From positions 1-61,050 of the forward strand of contig NW_003131884.1 in NCBI RefSeq assembly GCF_000003605.2: a stretch of DNA of 61,050 nt. Reading direction: 5' to 3'. The notes under the pieces were generated by a model. That model did no database searches. It was not told the origin of the DNA and saw only the letters and a program-made list of their open reading frames with translations. This stretch comes from Saccoglossus kowalevskii. Taxonomy: Eukaryota > Hemichordata > Enteropneusta > Harrimaniidae. Position 1 is the stretch's first letter; every line of letters starts with the position of its first letter. The position numbers and the translations under genes are program-made. Positions 40,688 to 53,015 of this stretch are shown piece by piece.

Positions 40688-40898
40688 TACTGTAAAATGA
40701 CTAATTTTCACTGGGTTTAAATTTTGCTGATTTACCATTTCAGGCATATTCAGTGGGTTTTAAATTCACGGTTTTATCATTTAGATAATGTGTTCTATGC
40801 TAAATTTTATATATTCACTGGGTTTTAATTTAGCGCATTTTCCAGTCAGCGAAATAAGCAAAATTAAAACCCAGTGAATAATTAATCCTTTTACAGTA
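40688..40898. mobile_element. TA-flanked MITE with nested inverted repeats
   Basis: The outer ends are TA-CTGTAAAATGACTAATT and, reversed from the right, TA-CTGTAAAAGGATTAATT, followed on both sides by TTCACTGGGTTT(T)AA and TTTTGCT. Inside, 40812-40831 and 40861-40880 form a perfect 20-bp inverted repeat. Another diverged copy of the same motif lies at about 40749-40764. The TA duplication suggests a Tc1/mariner-mobilised non-autonomous element. Confidence 0.75.
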
Positions 40899-41272
40899 TT
40901 ATGGACGTATAAACACATAACGTCTGGAGTCTGGCTAGAGTGAGCGGTCGCACCCTCCTCTTCACCATGCTATGTTTCCGAAACGGTGGTTAGGAATAAC
41001 GTTCAAAATTAACAATGTTAGTTTTAGTAATTTGAGGCAAATTTTTAACAACACTTGGCTTTGTTATAAACATAGTCCATATTTGTAAGCCATTACACAT
41101 TCAGGACAACTGCTACCAATCAATTGGACCCCGGATAAGTGCATCTGTTACTCCTCCAAATGTCAGATAAATAATCGTGCATTTGATTGTTAATTATTGG
41201 TATTTTAACTTAATGTATTGTCTGAGTATGAATACTCGATTTTATATGTATGTTTTTGCGTGTCTGTTAAGT

Positions 41273-41360
41273 GGGCGATGTGATTTGCAAAAGTCATGAG
41301 TTCGAATCACGCATGTCGTATCTTTTTATGTTTGGTATTTTCCTGTACTTACACTGTCTG
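41273..41360 (+). mobile_element. SINE-like fragment with B box
   Basis: GAGTTCGAATC at 41298-41308 within GGGCGATGTGATTTGC...; the downstream part is similar to 34034-34110. Confidence 0.45.
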
Positions 41361-43138
41361 TTCGAATGTCGCCGTTTATTCCAACAGGTGGTGAGATCAA
41401 TGAAAAGTAGAACGAAATACCATGCCCAATCAATATTTGAAATGTATTTATCAGTAAATGGCATTTACTAAGAATATACAAAATAAGAAACGCCCACCGA
41501 ACGACTGACAGACATATTTACAAAACTGTGATTTCATTTCATTCACCATTATTTTTCAAAATCATATTAAAAATGTATGTAATGTAACATCATTTTATGC
41601 ATGAATCCTCATAACTAAAAAGAAAAATAATAAAAATGAATACACTGTCATGATATTAACATACACACACCTTTGTTATAACTGAGCAATCACTGTATTA
41701 GAAGAGATATTACCAATGATCAGTTATAAAACGGCGAATACACGAGCCAATGCATGAAAATAATTAAAGAAGCAATTAGTAAATCACGAGTAATTATTAG
41801 GCATTTGCATACAGCACATCAATCCAATTAAACGCAACACAATCTAAAGGAGTACTTATCTCGATTCAAGGAGTAGCTTCAAGCTCACGGAAACTCTAAA
41901 CCTAACATTATGATTTTGTTTTTGTGTTGCCTGAACACTGTTACCATTTTGAAACGCTGTCCCTGCAAGTGAAACCTTTTGAAATATGAGTGTCTATATT
42001 TTAAATTGGATATTGTCTTATTTTCTTCTTGTCAGGAGGTGATGTAGAGCCCCGAGTGTTTGTTTCAATTTAATTTAAAATGTCCACACTATAAAATATA
42101 TCAGATGCTTTTTTGTAGATAAACAGAACATAACTTTCACATAGATACCAATTACTGTTTTGCGAATTGATATTTAGAGTAAATGACATGGAGATTCGGG
42201 AATCGTCTTGTAAGACCAACATTTAATTGCTTATGAACACCCTTGCAAAATGAAAATGATAATCCCTGATAATCTGAGTGTAGTTTGTTCCGATATTGTA
42301 ACAGTGCCAAGGCCAGGAGTGTCTAGATATAAAAATAGGTGATACTAGTGTGATCAACATATATAGCATTTTAATGTATCGCTTTGACAGTATGCAGATT
42401 AAAGTCTTATACCTTCGGGGTTCCAGTGTGGAATATAACGAGTTTTAGTTAGTGTTATTTAGTAATTGGTATTCCTATCTAATAGGTCAGAGTGATATCC
42501 ATAAAGTGTGAATTTATTCTTCAGTTGTATTATTTAAAATTATGATTAAGAGCGATAATAACATTTAGACATGTTTTTTACATTAAAATTGTGCTATAAA
42601 CTAGTTCTGATTATCTCGGCAACACCAAAGTAAACCCGCTTGTAGAGGGCATATCTCAGGGACACGAGAAAGTGATTGAGTTCTGGGCATTGAAAAAATA
42701 GTGATTATCCTTCATGTTCAAGTTCAATCGTGACGAATCAACCTCACAACCTCTGTGTTAACTGGAGTCTAAATGGTACTTTCGGCTAACTCACGGTCAC
42801 GGCAAATACTCGATTTGTTTTCGGCAAATTAATTCGGTCATGTAAAAGTCGTGTTCAGTCATGTGATACGAGTAGTTGACTACAGGTAATACAAATACCA
42901 AAGACATATAAGTATTTTACTAAATATTCAGTGCTAACTGTTAATTGTATTCGTTCGAGTCGTGGGTGACAGCGAAGACAATGTTAAAACTTATTCTACT
43001 GGTTGTATGAAATATTTCGTTCAGAAGATGTGCTCGAATCACGGAAACAATCCACACGGGAAACACATCTTAAATGCAAATAGCTGTCGAAGTCTCGTTG
43101 TAAGCGAGTGAGCCTCGTGACCTGTTTTTTTTATCTCC

Positions 43139-43192
43139 CGCGTTCACTGTCCAAATTCAATGGTTATATAGATCATTGGAACAGTGAACGCG
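43139..43192. repeat. Foldback: inverted repeat CGCGTTCACTGT
   Basis: Perfect 12-bp arms at 43139-43150 and 43181-43192. Pairing extends inward with mismatches through CCAA...TTGG. The right half also resembles the repeat at 27271. Confidence 0.7.
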
Positions 43193-43604
43193 ATAACGGC
43201 AGAGAATGGAACACTATTTGACAAGTCATGTGGCTTTTTCGGCCACCATTTGTGTTCATAATCTATTAATTATTGTATATTAGCATCAAAAACCCATACG
43301 TAAATTATATAATGTGGCCCTATATCGACTACCTTCAAGTGACTTGGGTGTACTCTGATATTTGAAACAACATGGAAAAATGTATTAAAATGTTAATATC
43401 TTGAATTATCTAGTTCGTTTGTAAATATGTTTTTTCAGTTTTTTGGTGGGCGTTTATTGTTTTGTATAATCTTGGGTAATGCTCTTTACTGAGTATGAAT
43501 TTTCGATTATCTCTTGCCAAGACAGTTTGTTGTACTTTTCAATGGCCTGATCATCTTCTTCTATATGTCATTTTATGGATAGGTAGTGCTTATAATGATA
43601 ATAT

Positions 43605-43745
43605 TAGGTTTATTATGTTCTGCATGTTTATGACGTCATTGATTCGAATTGTGCATGTCAATTTAGTCATTGTAAGTACGCATTCACTGCACGCTATTTC
43701 AAGCTGTTTTCGGGGACAGTGCGCTGTGATGTAAAACACGTGTTA
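43605..43745 (+). mobile_element. SINE-like repeat, second copy
   Basis: Aligns with 34195-34345 through TGACGTC, GATTCGAATTG, TAGTCATTGTA, GCATTCACTGCACGCTATTT and GTGCGCTGTGATGTAAAACA. The tRNA-like A box is degraded in this copy. Confidence 0.5.
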
Positions 43746-44212
43746 CCCACACATTTTCACAGTCAATATATACATACCCGACATTGGAGGAAGGTACTCT
43801 AGAAATCACGCACCTCACGTGTTCTAAAATTACAAATGTGGTCAGCTGATAACGACTGCTTCCATTGATTCGAGTAGTTTTTTTCAATTAGCAACAACGA
43901 TGAAATGTTATACGCAATAATTGGATTTAGTGTCACGCTATCAAAACTTAGTCGGTGTCATAAGTCTTAAATTTATGATTATGATAATATTAATATCACA
44001 GATACCATATTGTGTAGTTATGAGGGGTGAAACGTCCTCTACAGTGTTCTCATGGTATCCACACTTTTCAAACCTGATTAGGTTAAACGTTTTGTATTAG
44101 GTTTTACATATAGCTCTTCATTACCCTAATATTTAAAATATTTAAACAGAAATTTATAAAAGTAAGAATTAATATCTAAATGCAAGTTATTTCCTCATTT
44201 TCTATTTCACAG

Positions 44213-44829
44213 GGTCTCTACTGCTACACATACCAATACCAATATACACAGGCGTTGAAACAGACGGAGATCAACATTTTTGTATCCGAGTATTTCCTAA
44301 TGCTAATGCAGATACGGTATATCTGATTTACTCGTTGATCAGTACCTATCTGCTGCCGCTCGCCATCGTCGCTGTATGTTCTGGCCTAATACTACGTGCC
44401 CTTTGGTGCCAACAGGAGCATAGCCAGTTGCATAAAAACAAGGACGAGGAGCGCGTGAGAAGGCAAAAATGGCGTGTGACCAAAATGGTGTTCACTGTCG
44501 CCGGAGTATTTGCCATCTGTTGGGCGCCTATACAGATGTTGAATCTGTGGTGGTTATTGGATGATAATTTCCCCGAAACTGCAGCCACTCATTATTTCCG
44601 CTATTTCTGCCTGTGCCTATCGTACTCTAATTCTACAATGAACCCGTTCGTGTACGCGCTGAGTGGTCGTAAATATCGCCGCTATCTGAGACGCCTGTTT
44701 CGCAAAAAACGTCAAGCTAAATTTTCGCGGGGGTCGATTACTACCACCACCACCTGCAACACCACCCTGACGACGAGCATCAAATTCCATGGAGAGAACG
44801 GTCGAGGAGATAAACCATGTATTCTGTGA
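44213..44829 (+). CDS. KISS1R: Kisspeptin receptor-like GPCR, exon 3 (helix 4 to C-terminus)
   Basis: This terminal coding exon encodes the rest of G150 through residue 354, with TGA at 44827-44829. It follows a strong polypyrimidine tract and cag acceptor. Extracellular loop 2 has C173, the expected disulfide partner of C96. Helix 5 carries P198 (5.50), helix 6 has CWAP (W253, P255), and helix 7 has NPFVY (N293-Y297). A basic helix 8 (RKYRRYLRRLFRKK) follows. The tail is Ser/Thr-rich around 321-339, suitable for receptor-kinase phosphorylation. It lacks a cysteine directly after helix 8 (next is C331), so the usual palmitoylation anchor is not obvious. All canonical class A motifs are intact, which argues for a functional receptor rather than a pseudogene. 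Vertebrate KISS1R has an additional intron in this region, as I recall. Confidence 0.95.
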
Positions 44830-46668
44830 AACGACCGCTGTTATCAAGATATTTTCAAAAAGAACATAAATTAATGTGTCTTGCAATCAAGAAGGAACAG
44901 TCAGCTTTTAAAGCATTTCACTAATGGATAAATGCCGGTGAGCTCTTAGGATTTGATTGCATCATATGGCGATTACAACCTGCGTCAATGACATGCCTAT
45001 CCACTCTGAAAACTGACATATACAAATGTTCATTGTATCCTCTACGGAATAAGTCTGCCGCCTTTATTGGTGAACTATAAATAAGATCAGATAGTCATGT
45101 CACTCGCATTTTCATCTCGGCTTATACAGAATGTGAAGGTCAGCGCATCAATGTTAGACTGCAGTGGAAATTCTGAAGCGTCGACTAAACCAAGCATAAA
45201 CATTCATAAAATGAGAAAAAAAAACACTTTCTAAACTACTTACGTCGATCCAAGATAAGATTGTGGAAGAATGAATGGACACTGAAGTGGAATTTCTACG
45301 ACGGAATAGAATGCCCCTTTCAGAAAAAGACAACAACCTTAAAGATCGCATTGTTAGTGTCTTCTAGAAAATCTCAGCCTCGTTTAAGAAATGCCCACCA
45401 GTGATGATATTACACATTTTTCAAGAAACCAGCTACTTGTTCTTATTGCCAAAGACGATAAAACCATCTGCCATGAGTAGCTGTTTTTAAAATACCCTGG
45501 ACGAGAATCTTACACACGTAGTGATTCAGTAATTCTGATAGATTATAGGACAATATCGCATGCGTATTCTACAAGCTATTCAATGTATATGTCACGTACT
45601 CATATTAGAACTATATGTAGAAACGAGGTTTTCACTTTCCCTTCCGTGTTTCGTTGCATACGTAATACGTATTTCGCTATTTATTACTGTGCCAAGATTG
45701 AAATTGAAATTTACGAATGATTGTTTGCTCGGTATCTGTATAACCATTCGTGTTCTCAATATAACCATTTAAACATTTCGTGATATATATATATATATAT
45801 TCATATAATAGCTATTTACATCAGCGTTTATCACAGCTCTTATTCATCTATTTTATGTATATTCGTAACTTCTACATTCAACATGGGTAGATTTAATCAC
45901 ATAAAATCTATAGCGTAGTGGCGTGTATTCAACATATTTATAGGCATATATTGGTGTGAGAAGGTCAAGTTATTTCAATCTCAGTTCCGAGAATTTCTTC
46001 TGAAAATGCATTACGTATTCAAAAGTGTATCTCAACTAGTAACAAAGCTATGTTCTATATCATTAAAGTGTCAGTATAACCATATGCGATATTTTGATGT
46101 TTTTTTAAATAAAGTTTGGAAGAACAAACAAACTCTGTTTTATGAAAAGTGTACAATAAATGGCGGTAACAAACCGAGCCATGAAAAACGACTTTCGGCC
46201 ATGATAGAATAGAGCTCAATGGTTTGTCTCAAAAATGCGTTAAGTTAATTTTCAACCCCTTCCCCATTGTGGCGATGTGCAAAAGACCTGAAATATATAA
46301 AAGAATAAGTATTAGTTTTAATTGATCACTCGATTTTAGTGACTATTTGTGGCGTTTTGGAAAGTCCAGAAAGTCTGCACATATAAATCCAATCATACAG
46401 TATATATCTTCATTGGTTGCCAGTTCGTAATAGGTTCAATAGTAAAATAAATTGTATAAACTGTCTAAGCTTTATTTAGAATCTCATTCATACATATACA
46501 CCTAGTCGACGTCGACAAAAAGACTTGTATTCTCTCATGCTGCACCCGACTCTGGGACTCTCGACCACTTTGTTAGAACAAATTAAAGACCAATATATTT
46601 TCGAAAGCATTTAGGCTTAGGTACATCGCCATTGAGTGTTACACTGCTACATGTACTAGCTATAATGT
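44830..46668. other. 3' flank of the receptor gene
   Basis: This presumably starts with the 3' UTR. No strict AATAAA was found in the first 1.2 kb after the stop. The nearest on the + strand are near 46109 and 46156, so the cleavage site is uncertain or uses a variant signal. An 18-bp AT tract lies at 45783-45800. No other feature was recognised. Confidence 0.5.
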
Positions 46669-46687
46669 AGATTGATTGATTGACTGT

Positions 46688-46760
<73 letters not shown>
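46669..46760 (+). repeat. (ATTG)n microsatellite
   Basis: ATTG tetranucleotide units with one interruption (ACTGTATG) near 46683, then uninterrupted to 46760. Confidence 0.95.
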
Positions 46761-46761
<1 letters not shown>

Positions 46762-47261
46762 ATGTTTAGTGCCACTGAAAGTTGGTTTCAATTACGTGAG
46801 TAGAATACATAAACTAACCAGTAAGATAAGTAAAATAAAATATTAGAAATCAGTGCAATGCCAAATCCATTGACAAACACGTCATAAATGTTGCATGAAG
46901 ACTTATTTAATTTATGTATAAATGGCATGCATTGTATGTACTTGAACGCGATACGTGCAATATGGAAAGTCGTATATTCTGATATTCATTTGAATGTCGA
47001 TGTGTGAAAGGCATATATATACCAATACCCATTTAATTGACTCAACATCGACGTACTCGCGGTTCAGGTACTATTTGTTAATTACCCTAATTCGTATTTA
47101 TATTTTTATAAGAACATCACCAACGTTTTTCACCTCAAGGCCAGACATTCTTCAGATCACCTCGAGGTGACGAGTTCTATTAACCTACAACGAAAAGGGA
47201 TTTTTTATTCATTAATGAGAATGGCTTTCCTCTCCAGTGACACAAGAAATATGCCTAACCT

Positions 47262-47504
47262 TTACGCTGCAGCTCCCGCCGCTAGCATGACATCCAATGA
47301 AAAGGCGACCCAGAACACTACAGCTATTTGTGTGTGATCGGCACTGTGCAGTATACTGCAAACACTGAAAGGTTGTTCTAGTAGAGAAAGGTTAACTCGG
47401 TTCACGCTCATATCCAGGCGGATGCCTTTAAAGGATACGATAACACAGTGGGTGCATGGAGTAGTGTGATCATCATCTCCACCAAAGGCTAATAAGGAGC
47501 ACAT
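47262..47504 (-). CDS. Candidate minus-strand coding segment, unknown
   Basis: An 80-codon minus-strand frame has markedly more balanced base composition than the flanks and a codon pattern that looks coding in the middle. The translation has a CTHCVIVSF-type segment and a hydrophobic Ala-rich end, but no family is recognised. As an exon it could run from cttattag|CC to GCAGC|GTAAAG (phases 1 and 2). The opposite strand also offers a plausible 3' exon after cgctgcag, so the strand is not certain. Confidence 0.2.
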   Translation of the reverse strand: MCSLLAFGGDDDHTTPCTHCVIVSFKGIRLDMSVNRVNLSLLEQPFSVCSILHSADHTQIAVVFWVAFSLDVMLAAGAAA

Positions 47505-48686
47505 TCCATATGTTGTTTAATTAGAAAACATGACTCTTTAACATACCCAGGGTATAATAATAGTGCCATGGGGAACGTTTGATCGATTTATTACTAAATT
47601 ATTGGCACCATCAATGCCTGCAGAAGTCATGTGCTGGGAGTAGACGAATGATCCACGACTGCCTTCCCTGCCTAATTACAATAAATACAAGTTCATCAGT
47701 CATTCAAGTTCAGTATGCTGCACATTTGAGTGTACACATCTGTAAATCGATATATGTATATAGTTAAGCCAGAACCCAGCTCCACTGTGAAATGTAATAA
47801 GAACGTTGTAGATCAGGACAGCGTTCAAGAACGTTAAGCATTGGGAGATAGCAAAACGCGGTAGCCTGGCTCAGCTGCCGTTATATGCCATCTAAGCTCT
47901 CGCAAACGGATTACATTGTTTTCGCAATAACGGAATTCGCGAAAAAAGGCAACATTTATGTTGACAAGTTTTTCGAACATCGTACCATAATTTTGTGGTA
48001 TTACATATGATATTAAAATCTTGCCCATTGAGACATGCGCATCTCAGATATAGTATCATTATGGGATATTTCCAAGACGGTGGACATGTGACTTTAGTAT
48101 AGCCGCTGCTCAAAATACCTAGAAACGAATACCCATCTCAGTTAAACTATGACGAATCCGTTATCAGAAAACGATAACCTTGTCGTTGAAAAACATTTCT
48201 GAAGATATTTTCCCACGAATTGGCTGTTATTTTTACTACTACTAATAATAAAAAATAACATTTTATTAGCCTTTTAAACGGTGTAGAAATAGACATACAA
48301 ATCAGAAAGAAAATTAGATTTACAATTAATTCCACCTGAAAAAATCTATCTACTTACAGTCGGTTTTTCACCCACATTCCACTATTGTATCGGTCAGTAC
48401 TGAATAGAATTAACTTCCCAACTGGTTAGTTGACAAAGATTTTTTAGTTTACAGAGAAATATAAAGTGATAAACATCCTCCTTTCCATCATGCCCCGTCA
48501 CCCTTATAATTTTCCATCCTGTTTTATTCCCGTCCAAGTCCATTGTGTTTGAACTTACCTTAATGAGGAGGGATGTGCCATGATGATCCTAAGGAACCTT
48601 TGTATACTTTTCTTTTTTATTGGTGTGTTTAATCAATCCATAGTGCTATAGGGATTTCATATCTTAGATAGTTTCACCAAAACGCT

Positions 48687-48692
48687 TTATTT
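48687..48692 (-). promoter_or_regulatory. Possible polyadenylation signal AATAAA
   Basis: A canonical hexamer on the minus strand about 149 nt after the stop of the exon candidate at 48841-48957. Confidence 0.3.
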
Positions 48693-48840
48693 CCTTTTCT
48701 TCACTAATTCTTTTATTCCAACTAATTATGTGGTTTTTTGAGGATATAAAAGTGATCAATACCATTATGAATTATTTTGGCCAGTTCTAAATATTTGTCA
48801 AACACTTAAGGTAGTGATATTTTTCAATATTCTTGCCGAT

Positions 48841-48957
48841 CTAAAAGCCCCCTTTCGTGACGATCGACGTGGCTGCGATTATTAGGAGGATGCATACTAT
48901 ACACCCAGGCAGTACATCGACCTCCGCTGTTGATGCTGTTGTTTTCTGCGGTATTCT
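48841..48957 (-). CDS. Candidate terminal exon with C-terminal hydrophobic tail
   Basis: On the minus strand the acceptor attatattattcag leads into 38 codons and TAG (48841-48843), phase 0. The segment is clearly more GC-rich than the AT-rich sequence on both sides, with a sharp composition change at the proposed splice site. The peptide has a polar Thr/Ser/Glu start and then an 18-residue hydrophobic stretch from LPGCIVC to about SIV, ending TKGGF. This suits a single-pass membrane anchor with a tiny cytoplasmic tail, or a GPI-attachment signal. An AATAAA lies 149 nt further on. Upstream exons would be at higher coordinates and none was found convincingly, so the gene's identity is unknown. 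Confidence 0.35.
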   Translation of the reverse strand, partial: RIPQKTTASTAEVDVLPGCIVCILLIIAATSIVTKGGF

Positions 48958-51900
48958 CTGAATAATATAATTTTGATATAAGAAATTAGTCACATACAGA
49001 TCAATTCTCCAAGAATGATTTAACATCGTGTCGCTACATTTCTTTTTTTTCAGCAACACAAGCAATTCGGCGAAAACGTCTCTCTACTGTAAACGACCCC
49101 CCAACCTTACTATGTCCAGATAGACATGCGCAATTCTCTCACAAACGACATGCATAACATAATTCTATACGCAAATAAAGCCTAGTATTTTCACGGTCAT
49201 AGTGACCTACTCAGTTACGAACTTCCTCGGGAACACTCTGTCCACCAACAGTGAAACGTGATTTCACTCTATGGCGGAAAGATTGCCAGCGTTCATACTC
49301 TTGCGAATACGATACGCTTATTAGCCATTATCGAGTGTCTACGCGCGTGGAGTTCACGTTAAAATGGTACAAGTTTATTCCCAAACCACAAATCGGCTTT
49401 GCTCAATTACGCACTTCATTGAATAAAGTGGCATATATGAATTCGAATTACCTTGAATTTGACCCGAGTAAAAGTGCTCAGCGTTAATGGGTACATCGTT
49501 GTCTAGATTTGTTTACAGTCGACTCTGTTGTTGTTATCTAAAATATATATCAAAATTGTAAATAACATAATGGTGACATGAGGTCGAGTCAAGTTATCCA
49601 TATTGAATTTAATTCATATTGAACAAACATTCTTATTTCTGGGCCACGAAAATGCTTTGACCTTATTCACCCTGCACGTTACTGGTATCATGATTTGACT
49701 CAAATAAAAGTAATTGCACGTTAATGGAAATAACATTACTAGTGGTATCTCAAATTAAAATTGTCCCTGTTTTCTAAAGTAGAATTACGTTGCTATCTCA
49801 TGTGCAAATAGCAGAATGGCGTGATGTCAATGTGACGGGTTTAAGTCCAAATCATTCCTAATTTGTTGTTACACTTTTAAACTGTGACAGAAGGCTTCCC
49901 TGTTAAACTCTAAGCATAATTTGAAATCTGATTAACGTTTCTCGACCAATCACAATGCATAATCGCGAGGCTTTATAAGTATGATTTGCGCAGTGCAGCC
50001 ACATCGAGGATCTGTCACTAACAAGACAATTTCTTATTCTGAAAATTCACCATATTTCATATCCATGCTCTTGTATAGCGACTGGGTACCATAAAATTAA
50101 TATATTAACATTCGCTCTAAGCATACTGGTAACTACAGATTTTGCATTGGCTTAAAGTTCTGGATCACAATGATCGTGGTTTGTTGAAAACATACATCTC
50201 ATCATCTCTAGAATTCGTCACTTTATTTCATACAATAATATTCTGTTTGGAATACGTCGTATGGCTTTTTATAGTAAAATATCAAAATAACGACCTTTTA
50301 AAAAACACATGAATACCTTTACTTCATTAAAACGGACCAATATCAAATATGTGTAGCATGTTCTAAAACGTACAAATACTTCGCGTTTGTCAAATCCCAC
50401 GCGATTTTTTGACGCCACGACGACATTTGACTGTTCTGTTTTTACGTTTGATTCCACGCATAGCCCAAGGTATATTGAATATATTGTAGCAGTTGTATTC
50501 GATTTGAGATGTAGTGTAGGTGCATATAATATACTTCTGGTATTTTCATTCAACTACGACATGTTGCACTTACAAAAATAGAGGCGATCGTGGAATCCTT
50601 ATTCAATCGACTCAGTTAGTGTCCATATAAATATATCTGAATTTCCGTTCAAGGAAAAGGAAATTAAAACAATTGCCAGTTTCCACAAACATTTTGTAAT
50701 TCCCTAATTACTATGTCGTAAATTAAGATGATTGTTGATGATAATAGAATGTTTCATTCAATGCTGCCACGGAGTATTTGCGACCGGGTGAATATGAATA
50801 CACATTATGTGCTTAGTGGTGTTTCCTCTTCAAATACGTAAACGTGTTAGGAAAGAAGTAATTAATATAATACGTTTTTCAACGGACCCACAATTAACAA
50901 CATGATGGCTTTTTATGGTCAGTTCTCACACAGGTCTTCCTACACTCATGGACCTAGATGCTATGTGCTGCTTTCTTTGGCGTCAAAACTCTTCCCGTTG
51001 TTACATTTCTATTTATTCTCCTCAAATCATATATTTGAATGTTTCTTATTTCTAAGAAGCATCCATTAGATAGATTTATTGAAGAAAAATTAAAGTAGCA
51101 TTCCCATATTTGAAATTAAATGGGTGAACGCATATAATGTCAATGGTAAACAAACTCGCACATTAACATGCTTTGTGCCGTCACGAGAAACACGGGGTTG
51201 AATGAAAGAAGGAAGAAAGGAATTATGTTGCTGGGTTGAATATAGATGTACATATATTGCCAGAGTTAGTTCAAAGTTGAATATCGAGTCTGCACCTGAC
51301 ATTGTTCTAAATATATGTATTCTGTATTCTGCACACTGTGTCGTTATTCGTGAATAGAGTGGAAAATCTACTCCGTCTACTGACTGTGCAGATGATTAAA
51401 ACCAACGATTGGCTTGTGATTGATCAATACACGTATCAATTGTGTCGTGTCGTGCTCGTCATTCCATCGTTTGTCTACACCCCGAATTGAAACAAATGTA
51501 AGTTAGAGTTTCCATTATTTTAAACGAATGGAATACAGAAAATATACGAGTAGCCCAATGTTTTGTGTGTGTGCATCTTCCCCTCGTTATCGAACAGAAT
51601 GTATGCGAATTGTCATTTGTGCTTTCTTCGCGTACTAATTCTACTTTTCATGCTGTAATAGCGATTTTGCGAAAACAAAACTTGTTTTCATTCACATAAG
51701 TAACGTCACAGACAAGGATTGTTTGCATTCCAGATTAGGATTAAAAATCCATTAATGTCAGTAGTGGTTATAACTTCTCGCATTAGATTTCAAACTGACC
51801 TCGTAAAACAGTCGATATAAGTAACAGATTTGTGGCACATTCTTGTACGGAATATTTAATTGTTTCATCTCGTAATAGTTAGCACTAATGGATATACATA

Positions 51901-52592
51901 GCAATGTTTGTTATAACTCTATTTATGTTGTTACTTTTCATTAGTTTCTTTTTTTTTCTGCTTTTCCATCTCACATTTGAACAAATTTGATGATTGTGGT
52001 TTTGTACTGTGCACATTAATTTTTTTATTATCTATTTTCAGTTTTGTATCATTTGCTAAAAGTATGTATGGTAATTATCTGCAAACATCGCAAATTGATA
52101 CGGTAATACAATTCCTATATTACGAGCTATAGAAAAATAAATCAAAGTATTCGTGTATTTAATCAGTTGATTTATTTCTGGAAAAATTAATAACGTGTTA
52201 TTCTTGCAGTAGCCATCATTCGTAATTTAAAGTTTAGGGAAATTAATTGAATGAAAATTACAAAGTTATTTACACACACCTCTCGTTCGTCATGACATAA
52301 ATATTCATATACTGTGTTTGGTGTTGCGGAATGTTACACGTCTCATATACTGTTTTACAGGATTGTTGTATTCGTCGAGCGTTCAAGAGAATATTTCCGG
52401 GTTAGGTGCATGCAATATTGTGCTCGAATACGTCAGGATACCCTAAGTATCATGTGTAGGGCCATCGGTTTATGGGCACACAGCATTCAACATTACAAAT
52501 GATTAGTTTGAGTATTATTCTCTTGGGACGGTTAGAATGTCCTAGTGAGGTGAGAGAGACGATTTGCTGTGGTCGTTACTTCGAAACCCGTA
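48958..52592. other. Non-coding stretch, possible intron of a minus-strand gene
   Basis: AT-rich, with short frames only. A 94-codon minus frame at 50269-50553 has no good splice borders and no recognisable domain. If the exon at 48841-48957 is real, this would be intron or intergenic sequence of that gene. Confidence 0.4.
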
Positions 52593-53006
52593 GTGCCTGT
52601 ATATATATTGGTAATGTGCCTGTATATATATTGGTAATGTGCCTGTATATATATTGGTAATGTGCCTGTATATATATTGGTAATGTGCCTGTATATATAT
52701 TGGTAATGTGCCTGTATATATATTGGTAATGTGCCTGTATATATATTGGTAATGTGCCTGTATATATATTGGTAATGTGCCTGTATATATATTGGTAATG
52801 TGCCTGTATATATATTGGTAATGTGCCTGTATATATATTGGTAATGTGCCTGTATATATATTGGTAATGTGCCTGTATATATATTGGTAATGTGCCTGTA
52901 TATATATTGGTAATGTGCCTGTATATATATTGGTAATGTGCCTGTATATATATTGGTAATGTGCCTGTATATATATTGGTAATGTGCCTGTATATATATT
53001 GGTAAT
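52593..53006 (+). repeat. 23-bp minisatellite, exactly 18 copies
   Basis: The unit begins GTGCCTGTATATATATTGGT and is 23 bp long. The 414 bp hold 18 copies that appear identical, followed by a partial GTGCCTGTA. It keeps a 168-codon minus frame open, which is not a gene. Confidence 0.98.
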
Positions 53007-53015
53007 GTGCCTGTA

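Larger units (their letters stand above)
39659..44212 (+). other. Intron 2 of the receptor gene (4.6 kb, phase 1)
   Basis: The borders are G|GTAAGT and tttcacag|GG, and the codon for G150 is split. The intron contains the 20-copy 32-bp array, a TA-flanked inverted-repeat element and two SINE-like fragments. Reading through the exon 2 donor meets a stop at 39745-39747. The stretches 40.9-41.2 kb and 41.4-43.1 kb hold nothing recognisable. Confidence 0.9.

Noticed and set aside
44818-44829. Prenylation (CAAX) box at the receptor C-terminus
   Set aside because: The protein ends P-C-I-L, so the cysteine is third from the end rather than fourth.
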